DNA from: Brachionus plicatilis
Lineage: Eukaryota > Rotifera > Eurotatoria > Ploima > Brachionidae
NCBI GenBank assembly: GCA_010279815.1
Contig: QEOQ01000242.1
Span: 360,475-424,474, forward strand
Length of the DNA stretch: 64,000 nucleotides
Reading direction: 5' to 3'
Shown here: positions 43,701 to 54,140 of the stretch, one piece after another
How the letters are laid out: the number at the start of each line of letters is the position of its first letter
Position numbering within the stretch: the first letter of the stretch is position 1
Notes under the pieces: generated by a model
The model's input: only the letters and a program-made list of their open reading frames with translations
Told to the model about the DNA's origin: nothing
The model's database searches: none
Made by a program: the position numbers and the translations under genes

Positions 43701-46700
43701 GTTAGACTGGAATTTCGGAAGGTGAAAATTAAGCATTTTTTTAGTTTTTTGTATCTTGCCCTAGGATTACCCCACAGCCCTCAATAAAATATATATATTC
43801 TGAAACTAGAAATTTTGAACCAATTGTAGGTTTAACTTTTTTAATTTTAGAGTTGTACGTCTAAACAAATTGGTCAAAAACAAAATTTCCAAAAAAAAAA
43901 AATTTTCATTCAATTTTTGAAATTTATAAGTCTTAGTTAAGTTTATTGTACTTCATAGTATCAATATCTTAATTATCACAATTAGTGATAATAATTTATC
44001 AGGTAATTGATTTTCATGGTGTTCTGGTTGTTTTGGTGAAGATTTAGGAATAATGCCCAAGTTTTGAAGCTTGGTTATTTGATTATTGTTTTTATTTGGC
44101 ATTTTAATTTTTAAAATAAATTAATTCAAAATATATTATGAAGTACAATAAACTTAGCTGAGACTTAAAATATATCTCTTTTTTTTCAGAACATATTAAA
44201 ACTTGAACATATAACGCTTTTTTCAAATTATTTATCTTAATTTTATAATTGTTATTTATTTTTCAATCTTTTACGAGATAGAGCTTCTTCAGATTAAAAA
44301 TAAATTTAATTTTAAAATTAAGATAGATAATTTGAAAAAAGCGTTATATGTTCAAGTTTTAATATGTTCTGAAAAAAAAAAGATATAGATAAGATAGCAA
44401 TAACAACATAGCGAAATTACGTTATTTTTAATTTTTCTTCGTTTTAAAATTTTATACTTCAATTTGAAAAAATACATAATTTGAGTTGTTTTATTAAAAT
44501 TTTATGGTATTCGACCATTGTTTTCCTTATAAAAATTTATAGACAGAAACACAGCTTTGGTGTATGCAACAGACATCATCTCGCCTGTGTTAAAACATTC
44601 TTAACTTAAGCCTTTAAAAATTTCTTTTAAGCCTCGAGTCTGCAATAAAATCTAATTTTTTACGTTTGATGAGGCATTTAAGCTTAATTTTTTTTTCTAA
44701 AAATTAAAAAAAATTAATGTTTTGATAATAATTTTTCTTTGAATTTAATTTACAGCGCTAGATCAAATTTAAAATTGAAAAAAATTATTTTTTGTTTTTC
44801 ACAAAAATCTCAAGCTTTGATGTCGCATAATTCTTAAAAATTTGATTTTAACACAACATTTAAAACACATTATGTGACAATGCGATATAAGTTAAGAATG
44901 TTTTAACATGGCCGAGATGGTGTATGCTGCATACACCAAAAATTCGCTTCGATTTATGAGGCTACAATAAAGAGGGAATACGGTTATTTTTTTTTATTTT
45001 AAAAATTTAAAAAAATGATTAAATTAAATAAAAAAAAATAAATTCAAATACATTTTAAATGAATCTAGCATCAATAATTAAGAAAAATTCTCCACTATTT
45101 AAGTCTAATTTTTAAGTTTTAAGAATTAGAAAAAAAATAATTATTTTACCAAAATTTTATGGACGTCTGTAAACTTCACCACAAATTTTAGAAAAAAAAT
45201 AACAAAATTGGTAATATTTTATCTTTTTTGTATGAAATGTAACTGTTTCAGAAAATAACAAATAAAATATATTCAATTTCCAATTTCAGAAATATGAAAC
45301 AATTAAATGAAAACTATATCAATCTTATAAAAATTATCACTTTAATATAAAAAACATAACTAATTTAGTACTCAATTAACAAAATAATTTTTAATTGACA
45401 TATCTCACTTTAAGATTTACTATAAATTATCTAACTTTATATCAATTCCATAAAAATGAACTCTGAACCAAGAGAGAACGTACTACTTGACTCTTCGGAT
45501 AATACTTTAGAAGAAATTCAAGATGTCCCATATAATATGATTCTAAAGGAGCCTTTAAGGAAAAAAAAAAGAGGAAAAGCCATTTTATATGAGCTTCATT
45601 CCTCTTTTGATAATTTTGAAGAAATTAAAAAAAAAGTTGAAGATGGTGAAGTTAATGGAATTTCAATGATATTTAAAAAACAAGAAGACACTAAATCACT
45701 TGCCCAAATTGCACGAAAAAAAATAAAAGAATTTGAGTGGATTGAGAAAATTCATATTTTTTGCTTTTATTTTTCTAAAATTTGTTACTAATTATAAAAA
45801 TTAATTACATTTTTTTTATATTAGTTATTTTTTTGATCAATTTGTGGATTTTTTTTTTATTATGGTATTTTTTCCTGAAATAAATAATAATAACTGAAAA
45901 AGTTCTTTGTTTTTATAATTAGTTATTTTTTTCCTAAATTTGTGGCGATTTTTACAGAATTAGAGGTATAAAAATATTTATCCTCAAATTTTATCAATAA
46001 ATTTTGAGACAAAAGACAAAAATTTTTCTATTTTATTTTAACTATCTTATCTTCTAAAAAAAAAAGCAATCACAAACAGAAAAAAATAGCTTTCGTTCGG
46101 GTTAATTTTATACTAAAATTGCCTCATTAGACTACAACTAATTTAGAATTTTATTTTATCAAGAAATTATTTCGACTTTTATTTTGTTTAGAATAAATTT
46201 ATTCTTACATTCGTATTCATTTAACTCGAAATTATCAAATACTAAAAAATGCTGACACTAAAGATAGATAAAAATAAATCTTTCAAAACTATGGAGACCT
46301 TTTTTCTTTACTCTCTGTGATAAAATATTTTTAGCAAAAAGAAAAAATAGATGATGAAATTTTGTAATTATTTTTAAAAGCCCACAAAAAAGCCTTTAAT
46401 CTATCACAAATATTTTGGCAAGAAAAGGTAACATTTAAAGCAAATAGTGAACATAAATCTAATAGTGGCATGTTCAAATTTTATCATACTTACATAGCTA
46501 CAATTTTTATCAAAATTATACTTTTTAGTTTAAAAAAAAAAAACAAAACATATTTAACTATTTAGAAAATAGGAAATTAATTTCTTACCCGAGATATTTC
46601 ATAGTCATCGTCATCAAGGATCAAGCAAAAAGCTGCTTTTTCAATCGCAGCCAACGAGGCCTTGTTGGCACCCTTTGCAAAAAACTTGTCTCTTGCTTGT

Positions 46701-47878
46701 GCCCACGGTATCCGGTCCCCAGCAGTCAATGCGGCCAAATATTTCTCGCCCTTGGCCGCCTCTGATTTGTCATCCAAAATTTTCTGAATCTGTGTCTCCA
46801 GCTCTTTGGCCGTCAGCAATTTACTGTGATAATAAGTGTTCAATTTGTACCATTTGCCTCTGGAGTACACCGCCACATGCTTGCTGTCCTTGTAGTGCAC
46901 AATTTTGTCGCCGACCTCGCCAGGTATCCTGGTCGTGTTGAACTGCCTCTCGTACTGGCGAGTGCACAGCGGGACAGTATTCTGAACCATCAGTGGCTTA
47001 ATGCTTTCATTGTCCAGATTGCGTCTGTGCATTAGGGCGCTGATAACACAGTTGGCAGCTCGGGACGCCTGCATACAGTTGGACGGACGGAACACACAGT
47101 CCAAGGCGTAAAAATTGCTGTTCACCATGATGGGCGATCTGCCCCGAAGGTAAACATACTCTTCCCACCAGTCGCTTACATAATTTGACGATATCAAATA
47201 CTTGAGCATGAGATAGCGCTGTAGCCTTCTGCCAATTCCTCTTCTGAAGTCTTCGGCTTCTCTTTCAAAGCGGCCGTAGGTTTCATCATCGAGCAATGGC
47301 CGGACTGTTCTTAAGTACCGGGCTATGGTGTCATCTATGCTAGGAACAGGAAGATAAGGCAGTGAAGACTGGTAGCTGAAAAGCTTGGGGTTGGAGCCCA
47401 TTAGAAATTTGACCAGAAGAGTCCAAATTTTGGATTTTGTTGAGGCTTTGCCGCGTTCTTCGTACATCCATCCGTGGTACGAGAACAAGGCCTGGAGGGC
47501 GTATCTGCGGCCAAGCACTGCAGTCATCCAGCCAGCGCTGGCCAGCAGCACAGTCGCGATCAGTTCGGCATTTTCTTCTGATGAGACTATGCCGCGCGGA
47601 ATGTGAATCTTGATTTGGTCCACTGCGCCAAACGAAAGATCCACTTTTTTGTACTGTCTAAGGGCTGTGAGGATTGAGATGATGACCAGGCCGCGGATTG
47701 GATGGCTGGGATACACTCCATTCAAAATTTGGTTCATCAATCGGGCGAAAGTTTTGCGCCACGATCGAACACCAGACTTCAACACGGCCTTGAATGCCTC
47801 CAAGCTCACACTAAAATGCAGGCCTTCGTCCTCTGTGACAGCAAATGTGAATGCTACACCCTGATGCGCCTCAGCCAT
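40737..47878 (-). CDS. CPT1: Carnitine O-palmitoyltransferase 1 (mitochondrial outer membrane)
   Basis: Four exons, all joined in phase 0, give 767 aa: 47878-46589 (430 codons), 43115-42339 (259), 41032-40862 (57), 40802-40737 (21 plus TAG). Vertebrate CPT1A has 773. The enzyme moves long-chain acyl groups from CoA to carnitine, the committed step of mitochondrial fatty-acid import. The N-terminus is [10 protein letters not shown], so Glu3 and His5, linked to malonyl-CoA inhibition, are present. Two hydrophobic segments (about 48-70 and 103-122) match the outer-membrane anchors. Catalytic His is in [11 protein letters not shown] at residue 473, the same number as in human CPT1[49 protein letters not shown] and the STS of EPWRLSTSQ follow, then [17 protein letters not shown]. 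Intron sizes are 3.47 kb, 1.31 kb and 59 bp. Exons are markedly GC-richer than introns. Confidence 0.97.
41147..41340 (+). repeat. Half copy of the GGCAATGTGAAATTTTAG hAT MITE
   Basis: Starts GGCAATGTGAAATTTTAG and follows the left half of the intact element at 52857-53208 (ACAATATTGTACAAATTTG, AACTCTGCAATTTTCTGTA, CACCATCAAAAAAT). The right arm is missing. It lies in CPT1 intron 2. Confidence 0.8.
41647..41764 (+). other. Exon-like segment coding two AT-hooks, antisense in CPT1 intron 2
   Basis: The plus strand is open as [39 protein letters not shown], ending exactly at a consensus donor (AAG|GTAAGA, 41765). It is preceded by AAATTAG, a possible acceptor. RGRPRK and RPGRPPK are AT-hook cores that bind the minor groove of AT-rich DNA, as in HMGA-type chromatin proteins. 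The composition is far from the surrounding intron. No partner exons were found nearby, so it could be an internal exon of a gene overlapping CPT1, a captured gene fragment, or part of a transposon. Confidence 0.5.
41799..42096. mobile_element. CAGAG/AAGTC repeat family, copy in CPT1 intron 2
   Basis: Ends are CAGAGTTGTTCAAAAGTCAC and, inverted, CAGAGTACTTTAATAGTCCT. They are flanked by ATTTTTTT (41791-41798) and ATTTTTTA (42097-42104), compatible with an 8-bp hAT duplication. The interior matches 20617-20869 inverted. Confidence 0.7.
43437..43476. repeat. Perfect hairpin, 19-bp arms, 2-nt spacer
   Basis: CTATTGTTAAAATTGATTT, GA, then the exact reverse complement. In CPT1 intron 1. Confidence 0.9.
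43930..44395. repeat. Two adjacent inverted repeats in CPT1 intron 1
   Basis: First: TAAGTCTTAGTTAAGTTTAT... at 43930-43962, inverted at 44137-44168. Second: TTCAGAACATATTAAAACTT...TAACGCTTTTTTCAAATTAT at 44187-44240, inverted at 44320-44377, with nearly perfect arms of more than 60 bp. No coding sequence inside. Confidence 0.75.
44525..44961. mobile_element. Foldback element, copy 2 of 2
   Basis: Same family as 34239-34675 but in the opposite orientation. It keeps AGACAGAAACACAGCTTTGG at the left and, inverted, CCTCATAAATCGAAGCGAAT at the right, with GGTGTATGC and CATCTCG blocks in each arm. It lies in CPT1 intron 1. Confidence 0.8.
45456..45791 (+). CDS. Uncharacterised 111-aa ORF, probably transposon-derived
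   Basis: ATG at 45456, TAA at 45791, antisense within CPT1 intron 1. The protein is charged: an acidic N-terminus ([20 protein letters not shown]), a basic patch ([17 protein letters not shown]) and a helical region ([17 protein letters not shown]). The last 15 residues look like read-through into intronic A/T. The [16 protein letters not shown] segment suggests the start of a FLYWCH/MULE-type transposase, but this is a guess. No catalytic domain follows. Confidence 0.35.
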   Translation: MNSEPRENVLLDSSDNTLEEIQDVPYNMILKEPLRKKKRGKAILYELHSSFDNFEEIKKKVEDGEVNGISMIFKKQEDTKSLAQIARKKIKEFEWIEKIHIFCFYFSKICY

Positions 47879-47884
47879 TCTTGA

Positions 47885-50800
47885 TTATAGAGATTCTTCT
47901 AAATAAGCAAAAGTAGAGAAATTTTTTTTTTGAATAAGTTTTGTTTTGTTTTGGAAAAAAAAGTTGGTCTAACCATATGCAAAAAATGATCATGGTCATA
48001 CAAATGTAGGATGAGAATTCAACCATTAAGCTGATACTGGTCTGAGTGAGTTAAGATTGGAAAAGAAGATATTTGGCAATAATGCTTTTTGTTATTTTGT
48101 ACTCAATTGCAAGCATATGCTAAAGTGTACTTTGATCGATCACAATTAAAAATTTTAAAATAATTTTTCAAAACAATATTTTTTGTTTTTGACTGAATGC
48201 AAGCTAGATACTAGGCAACTAGTAGTGAGTGGCATTTCATAATGTCTTTAGATACAAAAAGGGATAAATAAAGATCAAAATAAATTTATAAATAATTTTA
48301 TTGTTTAAATTTTGTTTTTTAATTCTTGTAAAACGTTGGTTCATAGACTCTCTGAATAAAATAATTTTTTGTCGCACAATTTTTACAAGATAATTTTAGC
48401 ATAATTTTTTTTTTTTCAATTTAGACTTTGTACCATGCTTTTAATTTGAAAAAAGCAGAATGGTTACAATGACGCTCACAAAAAATAGAACAAAATTTCA
48501 TAAAAAAAAGCAAAAAGTACTAAGTTCATTCATTTATAATTTTAAATTATAATGAATTTATTTCTCTTTTAAAATTATCCAAAGTGCATACATAATGAAT
48601 TTGTTTTAGATAAGATTTTGCCTCTGAAAAAAAATTCAATGAAATTTAAAAGAGTGCAATTTTAAACGCCTTTAAAAAATATTACAATTGTTTAAAAATA
48701 AAAAGTATCCTTGTTTCTTACTCGCCCACGTTTCAGAAATGGCCAGCATGTAATCTGATTAAATAAATTTCACAAAATTTTAAATATCAAATAAATCTTT
48801 GGTTTTGACAAAAAAATTAAAAATTTTTCTTTTACAGAATTTATAACATTATACAATAAAACCTATTTTTTGGTTAAGTGACGATGGTTATGTATAAATT
48901 TTTGAGAATTTTTTTAATTGTATTTTAGAAAATATAATAAAAAACGTAAGCTTTTCTTTTATTTTATTTTAATTTTCGCTAATTTTGCTTATTTTAAATA
49001 AAAAAAGGTAAAAATTATCAAATTTGAATATTAGTGAAACTAGTAAAAAGAAACATCAAAAAATGTAATTAGGAATAAATATCTTATTTAATGATAAAAT
49101 TTTATTGACATAATTGAAATTATTTCAATCATCCAAGTTACAGTAAAAATTAAAACTAACTTGTACGCACTTTGTTATGTTTTAATTTGAACTGTAACTT
49201 CCAAATCTAAAAAATTCTGCAAATACAAAACCCTTCTAAAATCTAAACAATCTTGGAACTAAGCTAATAACAGCTTAAAATCAAAAGAGTCAAGTAATTA
49301 AATTATTTTAAATAAAAAAAAATCTTACTAATCAAGTCTAATTTATTACTGGGTACGAATAAAAAACAAATACATTTTGTAAATATACACTTATAAAATA
49401 GTAAATCGAATTGAGATTAGGATAAAGTTGAAAACTTGACCAAACAGCTTCCATAGCAATCAAAAACACTTGCAAAGATCTATTCTTCTATTGCGGCTTA
49501 TATTTTTATTATTAGCATTATTATTTTAAAAAGTAAAACTAAAAATTTTCAATTAAATTTTTGTGATCTTAACCCTTTTATAATGAAAAATTTCATCTAA
49601 AATAAAAAAAAAAAAATCTAAAATCATAAATATGAATCATAAATTTGAAATTCATTATTCATTTAAATGAAAAAAAATATCAAATTAAAAATTTTATCAA
49701 AATTAAGTAACTTTTTTGTGACTTAATTTTGATTAAAAAAATTAATTTACATGATTTTCACATTTTAATAAATTTATTTTATTTTCACATATGGATTTTC
49801 TTATTTCCTTTATTTACTAGAGGCGTCTTGATATGTTTTGCTTTATAAATGCTAAAAATTTAAACATTGTTTCTCATAAAAATTGATGACATGGGTAATT
49901 GCAAGTTGTGAACATAAATTGGCCTAGGTCTTTATCAACAATTATTCCAATCCTACATTTTAGTTGGGAAGAAATTGATGTGACGTCGAGGAAATTTGAT
50001 GCAATTTATGGTCTAATATTAATGCAAGAGTCTCAAATGCATTGATGTATCATCAAATTATTGTTTTTTAAATTGAACAGTTAATTACTACTTTGTTAAA
50101 TAAAAAAATTAATACTATTAATACTTTTTAAAGACAGCTTTCTTTATCTTTATTTTGAATATTTCGACTTTTTTTTCCCAGAAATCAGATGGTTTTGCTT
50201 TTATTTATAGATTTTAAAAAGGTTTTAATTAGATATTTCAAATTTAAATCAAATCTAAATTATTTTCGATTGAAAATAATTAAGAAAAAAATGTACTTTT
50301 TCTTCTGATCTACTTGATGCGAAATTGTATTTAATATAAATTTATTTTGCAGTCTGATTAATCAGATGTAGAGATTTTTCAAGAGATCTGCATCTTTTAG
50401 AGTAAAGGCGTTTTTAACAAGTTAAGCATGTATTTTGTGTTTAAGGTACTTTGTGAGGGATTTGGGAAAGTCGAGAATATATATCGGTATATAAATAAAT
50501 AATTATGAATAAATTTTTACGTAAAGTAATTCAATTTTGTAAATAAATAAAATAAATATAAGGATGGACAGAGTTGCTAGCCGTGTTTCGAAGTCAATAG
50601 TTTCGAGGAAATTCATGACGCAAGTTTTGTTTTTGACAAATCTGTGTTAAAGATCTGAGATCAGCTTATTTTTGTTTAAATATGACGTAACCTAACACCT
50701 TTTGATTCTTTCCAGAATTTTGTATGAAATAGAAGTTAAAGTATAAAGTATGTTAAAGTATGGTTCGGTATACTTTTGCCACGGCACGAAAATCAACAAA

Positions 50801-51969
50801 GTGATAAGATTATTATTTAGAAAAATCAAAAAGTATCACACAAATTAAAATAAATTAACAAAAATATTCTTTTAAGAGACATAATTTTATTAATTATTTA
50901 GTTTTAATTTTATTATATTAAGTTCAATTATTTGACGCTTCATAAAAAAAACATACCATTACCATCTGATCCGGAATTTGAACAATCACTAATGCTATCA
51001 ACATAAAAATCAACCAAAGTTTCAAAATCTTTACTTTTTTTTTCAATTTGCTAAAATCAAACCATTTAATTTAATAATTCAAATAAGCTTCCAAAATATT
51101 ATAAGGCATTTGATTCTTTTTTTTTATCTGATGGAGCATTAGCTCAGTTACTTTCAGCTACATATTTAAAATTTGATTACAAAAATGATAAGATTGTATT
51201 AAAAAAATTTTAAATTTAAAATAAAGTATATAAATAAATAAATTTGGCGCTTAAAGAAATAGTCATTTAAACATAAGTTAAACATGTCCACTATTAATTG
51301 GATTTCTTATTTATTTGTTTATATATTTTATTTTATTTTAGAAATGTTTAGAGAAAATTTTGCAATGTCGCTCTATTGAAATTAAATACAAAGTTTCAAA
51401 TATAGAATATTTAGTTTTAGATGCTATTTTGAAAAATTAGTTAAACAATGTTAAATTTTTTAAAATTCAATTATGAAACGCATAGCATATTTCTGACATT
51501 GACTCATAAAATAATTTAATAAATCATTTTTTTAGCAATAAATTTTAATAATCTAAAAAATATTCTTTCTTCTTTTTTACAGAAATAACATTATTAAATA
51601 TCATTGATATAAATTTCTTATTTTTGAATCATTATGATTATTAATTGAGAAGGGTCAAAAATTTATCTTAATTCAAAAAACCGAAAAAAATTTCCAAATT
51701 TCCTACCTCTATTGATATCAATTTCAATACTTTTTTTTTTGACTTTTTTTTGACTTATGAAAAAAAAGTCCGGACAATATGAATTTTTTAACGCTCCAGG
51801 TAGTTAATGTGACGGCCTAGTTTAAGTCATAGTCATTAAAATTATCTGTAACGTTTGATTTTTTTTTAGGAAAAAATCATTTTATATAATGAGGCAATTT
51901 TTATGATGTATAGCGTGGTTAAAACAGACGTTTGAAGAGTTTATTATTTGTTACGTGGTGTATTTTTTC
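47885..51969. other. Intergenic AT-rich DNA upstream of CPT1
   Basis: No gene supported. The CPT1 promoter should lie in the first kilobase, but no clear TATA or initiator stands out. Short exon-like stretches near 50954-51051 (minus) and 51076-51210 (plus) were considered and left out. Confidence 0.4.
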
Positions 51970-52580
51970 GTCTTTTAATGAAAATTTTCGGCAAATTGAA
52001 GTTTGAGATCAAGATCAAAAGATCAAAATATAAATTGTAATATTTTTTTTAATAATAGAGAAAAAATAAATTTTTTCAAAAGCAATTACTTGACATGTCA
52101 TGTCAAGTTTATTTCTATATCTAAAATTTTAAAATGTCTCTTTTTATTGAACTTTAATAGGTTTAAATGTTTTAATTGATTTTAATGAAAATTTACTTTT
52201 AAAGACAAAAAAATTCACTGTTTTTGAATTTTAAATTTATTTTAGTCGAAAAATAAAATCATTTCAGTTTGAATGAATGGATTTAAAAGCTATAAATTTG
52301 AATTTGTGAATTAACTTAACCTGAATTATTTAAATTATTGATTGTTTTTGTTAAATAAATTAGAGATAAGTCATTTTGATGTTAATTTGGTAATGAACCA
52401 TTATTAGGAATAACATGTATAGTAATGTTTCGTATTTATTTCTTAAAAATTATTAAAATCATTAGATTAATTAAGTTTTAAAATTTTAAATGGTCGTTTT
52501 GATCTTAAAATTTGATCTGAAACTTCAATTTGCCAAATTTTCATACAATTTTGAAAAAGCATGAAAAAAGTACGAAATGT
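51970..52580. repeat. GGCAAATTGAAGTT repeat family, second inverted-repeat copy
   Basis: Left block GAAAATTTTCGGCAAATTGA...GATCAAGATCAAAAGATC. Right block near 52490-52575 is its inverse. Inside is a perfect 21-nt palindrome at 52088-52108 (ACTTGACATG T CATGTCAAGT). Confidence 0.6.
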
Positions 52581-52856
52581 CAAATTTATTCTTTAAAAAA
52601 ATAAATTAGAATTCATTTTGAAATCTCATTACATTGAAATCAAATAGATTAAAGCGAACATAGAACATTTAGTTTTTATTGTTACAAAACAAAAATCTTT
52701 AAATTTTATTTGTTTTTTACACAAATAAAAAAAATAGCTTAAAAAAAGATAAATATTCTAAAAAATGTTCTTAAATTTTAATTTCTAAGATATTAAAAGT
52801 TTTTATAAGCAGACTTCTAATTTATGTACTAAAGGGGTCCCAAAAACCCCTTTAAT

Positions 52857-53208
52857 GGCAATGTGAAATTTTAGTACAAAAATTACAGTACAAAAAGTAA
52901 AAACGCTATAATTTATTTTCTAATTGTGCAAAAATGGATCTATACAAAGTACAATATTGTACAAATTTTTTGCAACCAAATTCCAGGCTCTGCAAAAACT
53001 CTGCAATTTTCTGTATAATGCACACCATCAAAAAATACTTGATTAAACTCTGCAATAAATTGCAGAGTTTTTGCAGAGCTTGGAATTCTTTTTTACAAAT
53101 TTGTACAATATTGTACTTTTTATAGATCCATTTTTGCACAATTAGAAAATAAATTATAGCGTTTTTACTTTTTGTACTGTAATTTTTGTACTAAAATTTC
53201 ACATTGCC
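52857..53208. mobile_element. hAT-type MITE, intact
   Basis: Perfect 8-bp target duplication CCTTTAAT at 52849-52856 and 53209-53216. The ends GGCAATGTGAAATTTTAGTA and its inverse are identical. Arms of about 140 bp include ACAATATTGTACAAATT, itself a palindrome, and TGCAGAGTTTTTGCAGAG. Total 352 bp, non-coding. Confidence 0.95.
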
Positions 53209-53216
53209 CCTTTAAT

Positions 53217-54140
53217 GAAATTTGCTTTTTAGGTAACATAAACTACCATAATTACTCAAAATATGTTTAAAAAATTTACTGACTGTAAAAATAAATGTTT
53301 TTTATGATTTTTTTAAAATTAAACATTCTAATAATTATACGCAAAAAAAACGACTTAACTTTAAAATGTGTTTTTTGAGTGAGATAGAGCTCAAACAAGT
53401 GATTAATTTTTTTTAATTTGAAAGTCAATTTTATTTTTTTGGTTTTAGTTTAAAAAGAGAAATGATTCTTTGTCAATTGATTAGTTTATATAGAATTAGG
53501 TGTCATTTATATAAAATTTGAGGTAACTGTTTATTTTTGGACACTGAATTGTTTTTCAAATAAGAATTATTTACACCGGATTATTTTCAGAAATTTTTTA
53601 AGATCATTTTAATCGTTCTTTTTTTGTTACATTTATTCGATTAAAAATTTTTTTATCTAAAATTAAAAATAGGCAAAAAAATCTATCCTAGTTCACATCT
53701 CTTAACTTAAAATAAATTTTGGCATCAGATCAATGCCAATTCAAAAAGCTATCAAAATTTGTTTCAAATTTTTATTTGTAACATTTTTCGTAATAAAAAT
53801 TCTATTTTCTTTTATTTGATTTAACTCTAAAAAAACTTAATTGACGATCAAACTTAAGAATCAAAAAAATTCTTTATCATCAAAGCATTTTTTATCAAAT
53901 ATTGAATCAATTAAAAAAAAAAAAGATCTGATAGTAAAAAAGTTAAAGGAAAATTTTCAAGGTGGTTTTTATCATCTAGATCTTAAAGCTTAGAATAATT
54001 TATCGCATTAAAAAATAAAACTGCTAGATAAACAGCTTTATGGTGAGAATATAAAAACAACCTGATTTTACGGCGTGCTCAATAGCTGTCTATAAATAAA
54101 TGTGAATCGATTAAAAATTTTAAACCTGAGAACTCTCAAA
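53217..54140. other. Intergenic, upstream of the amine oxidase gene
   Basis: AT-rich. A TATAAATAAA sequence at 54091-54100, about 45 nt before the start codon, could be a TATA-like element but could also be chance. No acceptor clearly precedes the start codon. Confidence 0.35.

Noticed and set aside
46675..47884. Several plus-strand ORFs of 60-88 codons.
   Set aside because: They are antisense shadows of CPT1 exon 1, whose GC-rich codons lack stops on the other strand.
50954..51210. Exon-like stretches: minus strand (FETLVDFYVDSISDC) and plus strand (FFLSDGALAQLLSATYLKF).
   Set aside because: Short, on opposite strands, partner exons missing, and only one convincing splice site; could be transposon debris.
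54102..54140. Upstream extension of the amine oxidase frame (13 extra codons).
   Set aside because: It starts with GTG, not ATG, and adds nothing conserved; ATG 54141 has a good context and sits 14 residues before the FAD motif.
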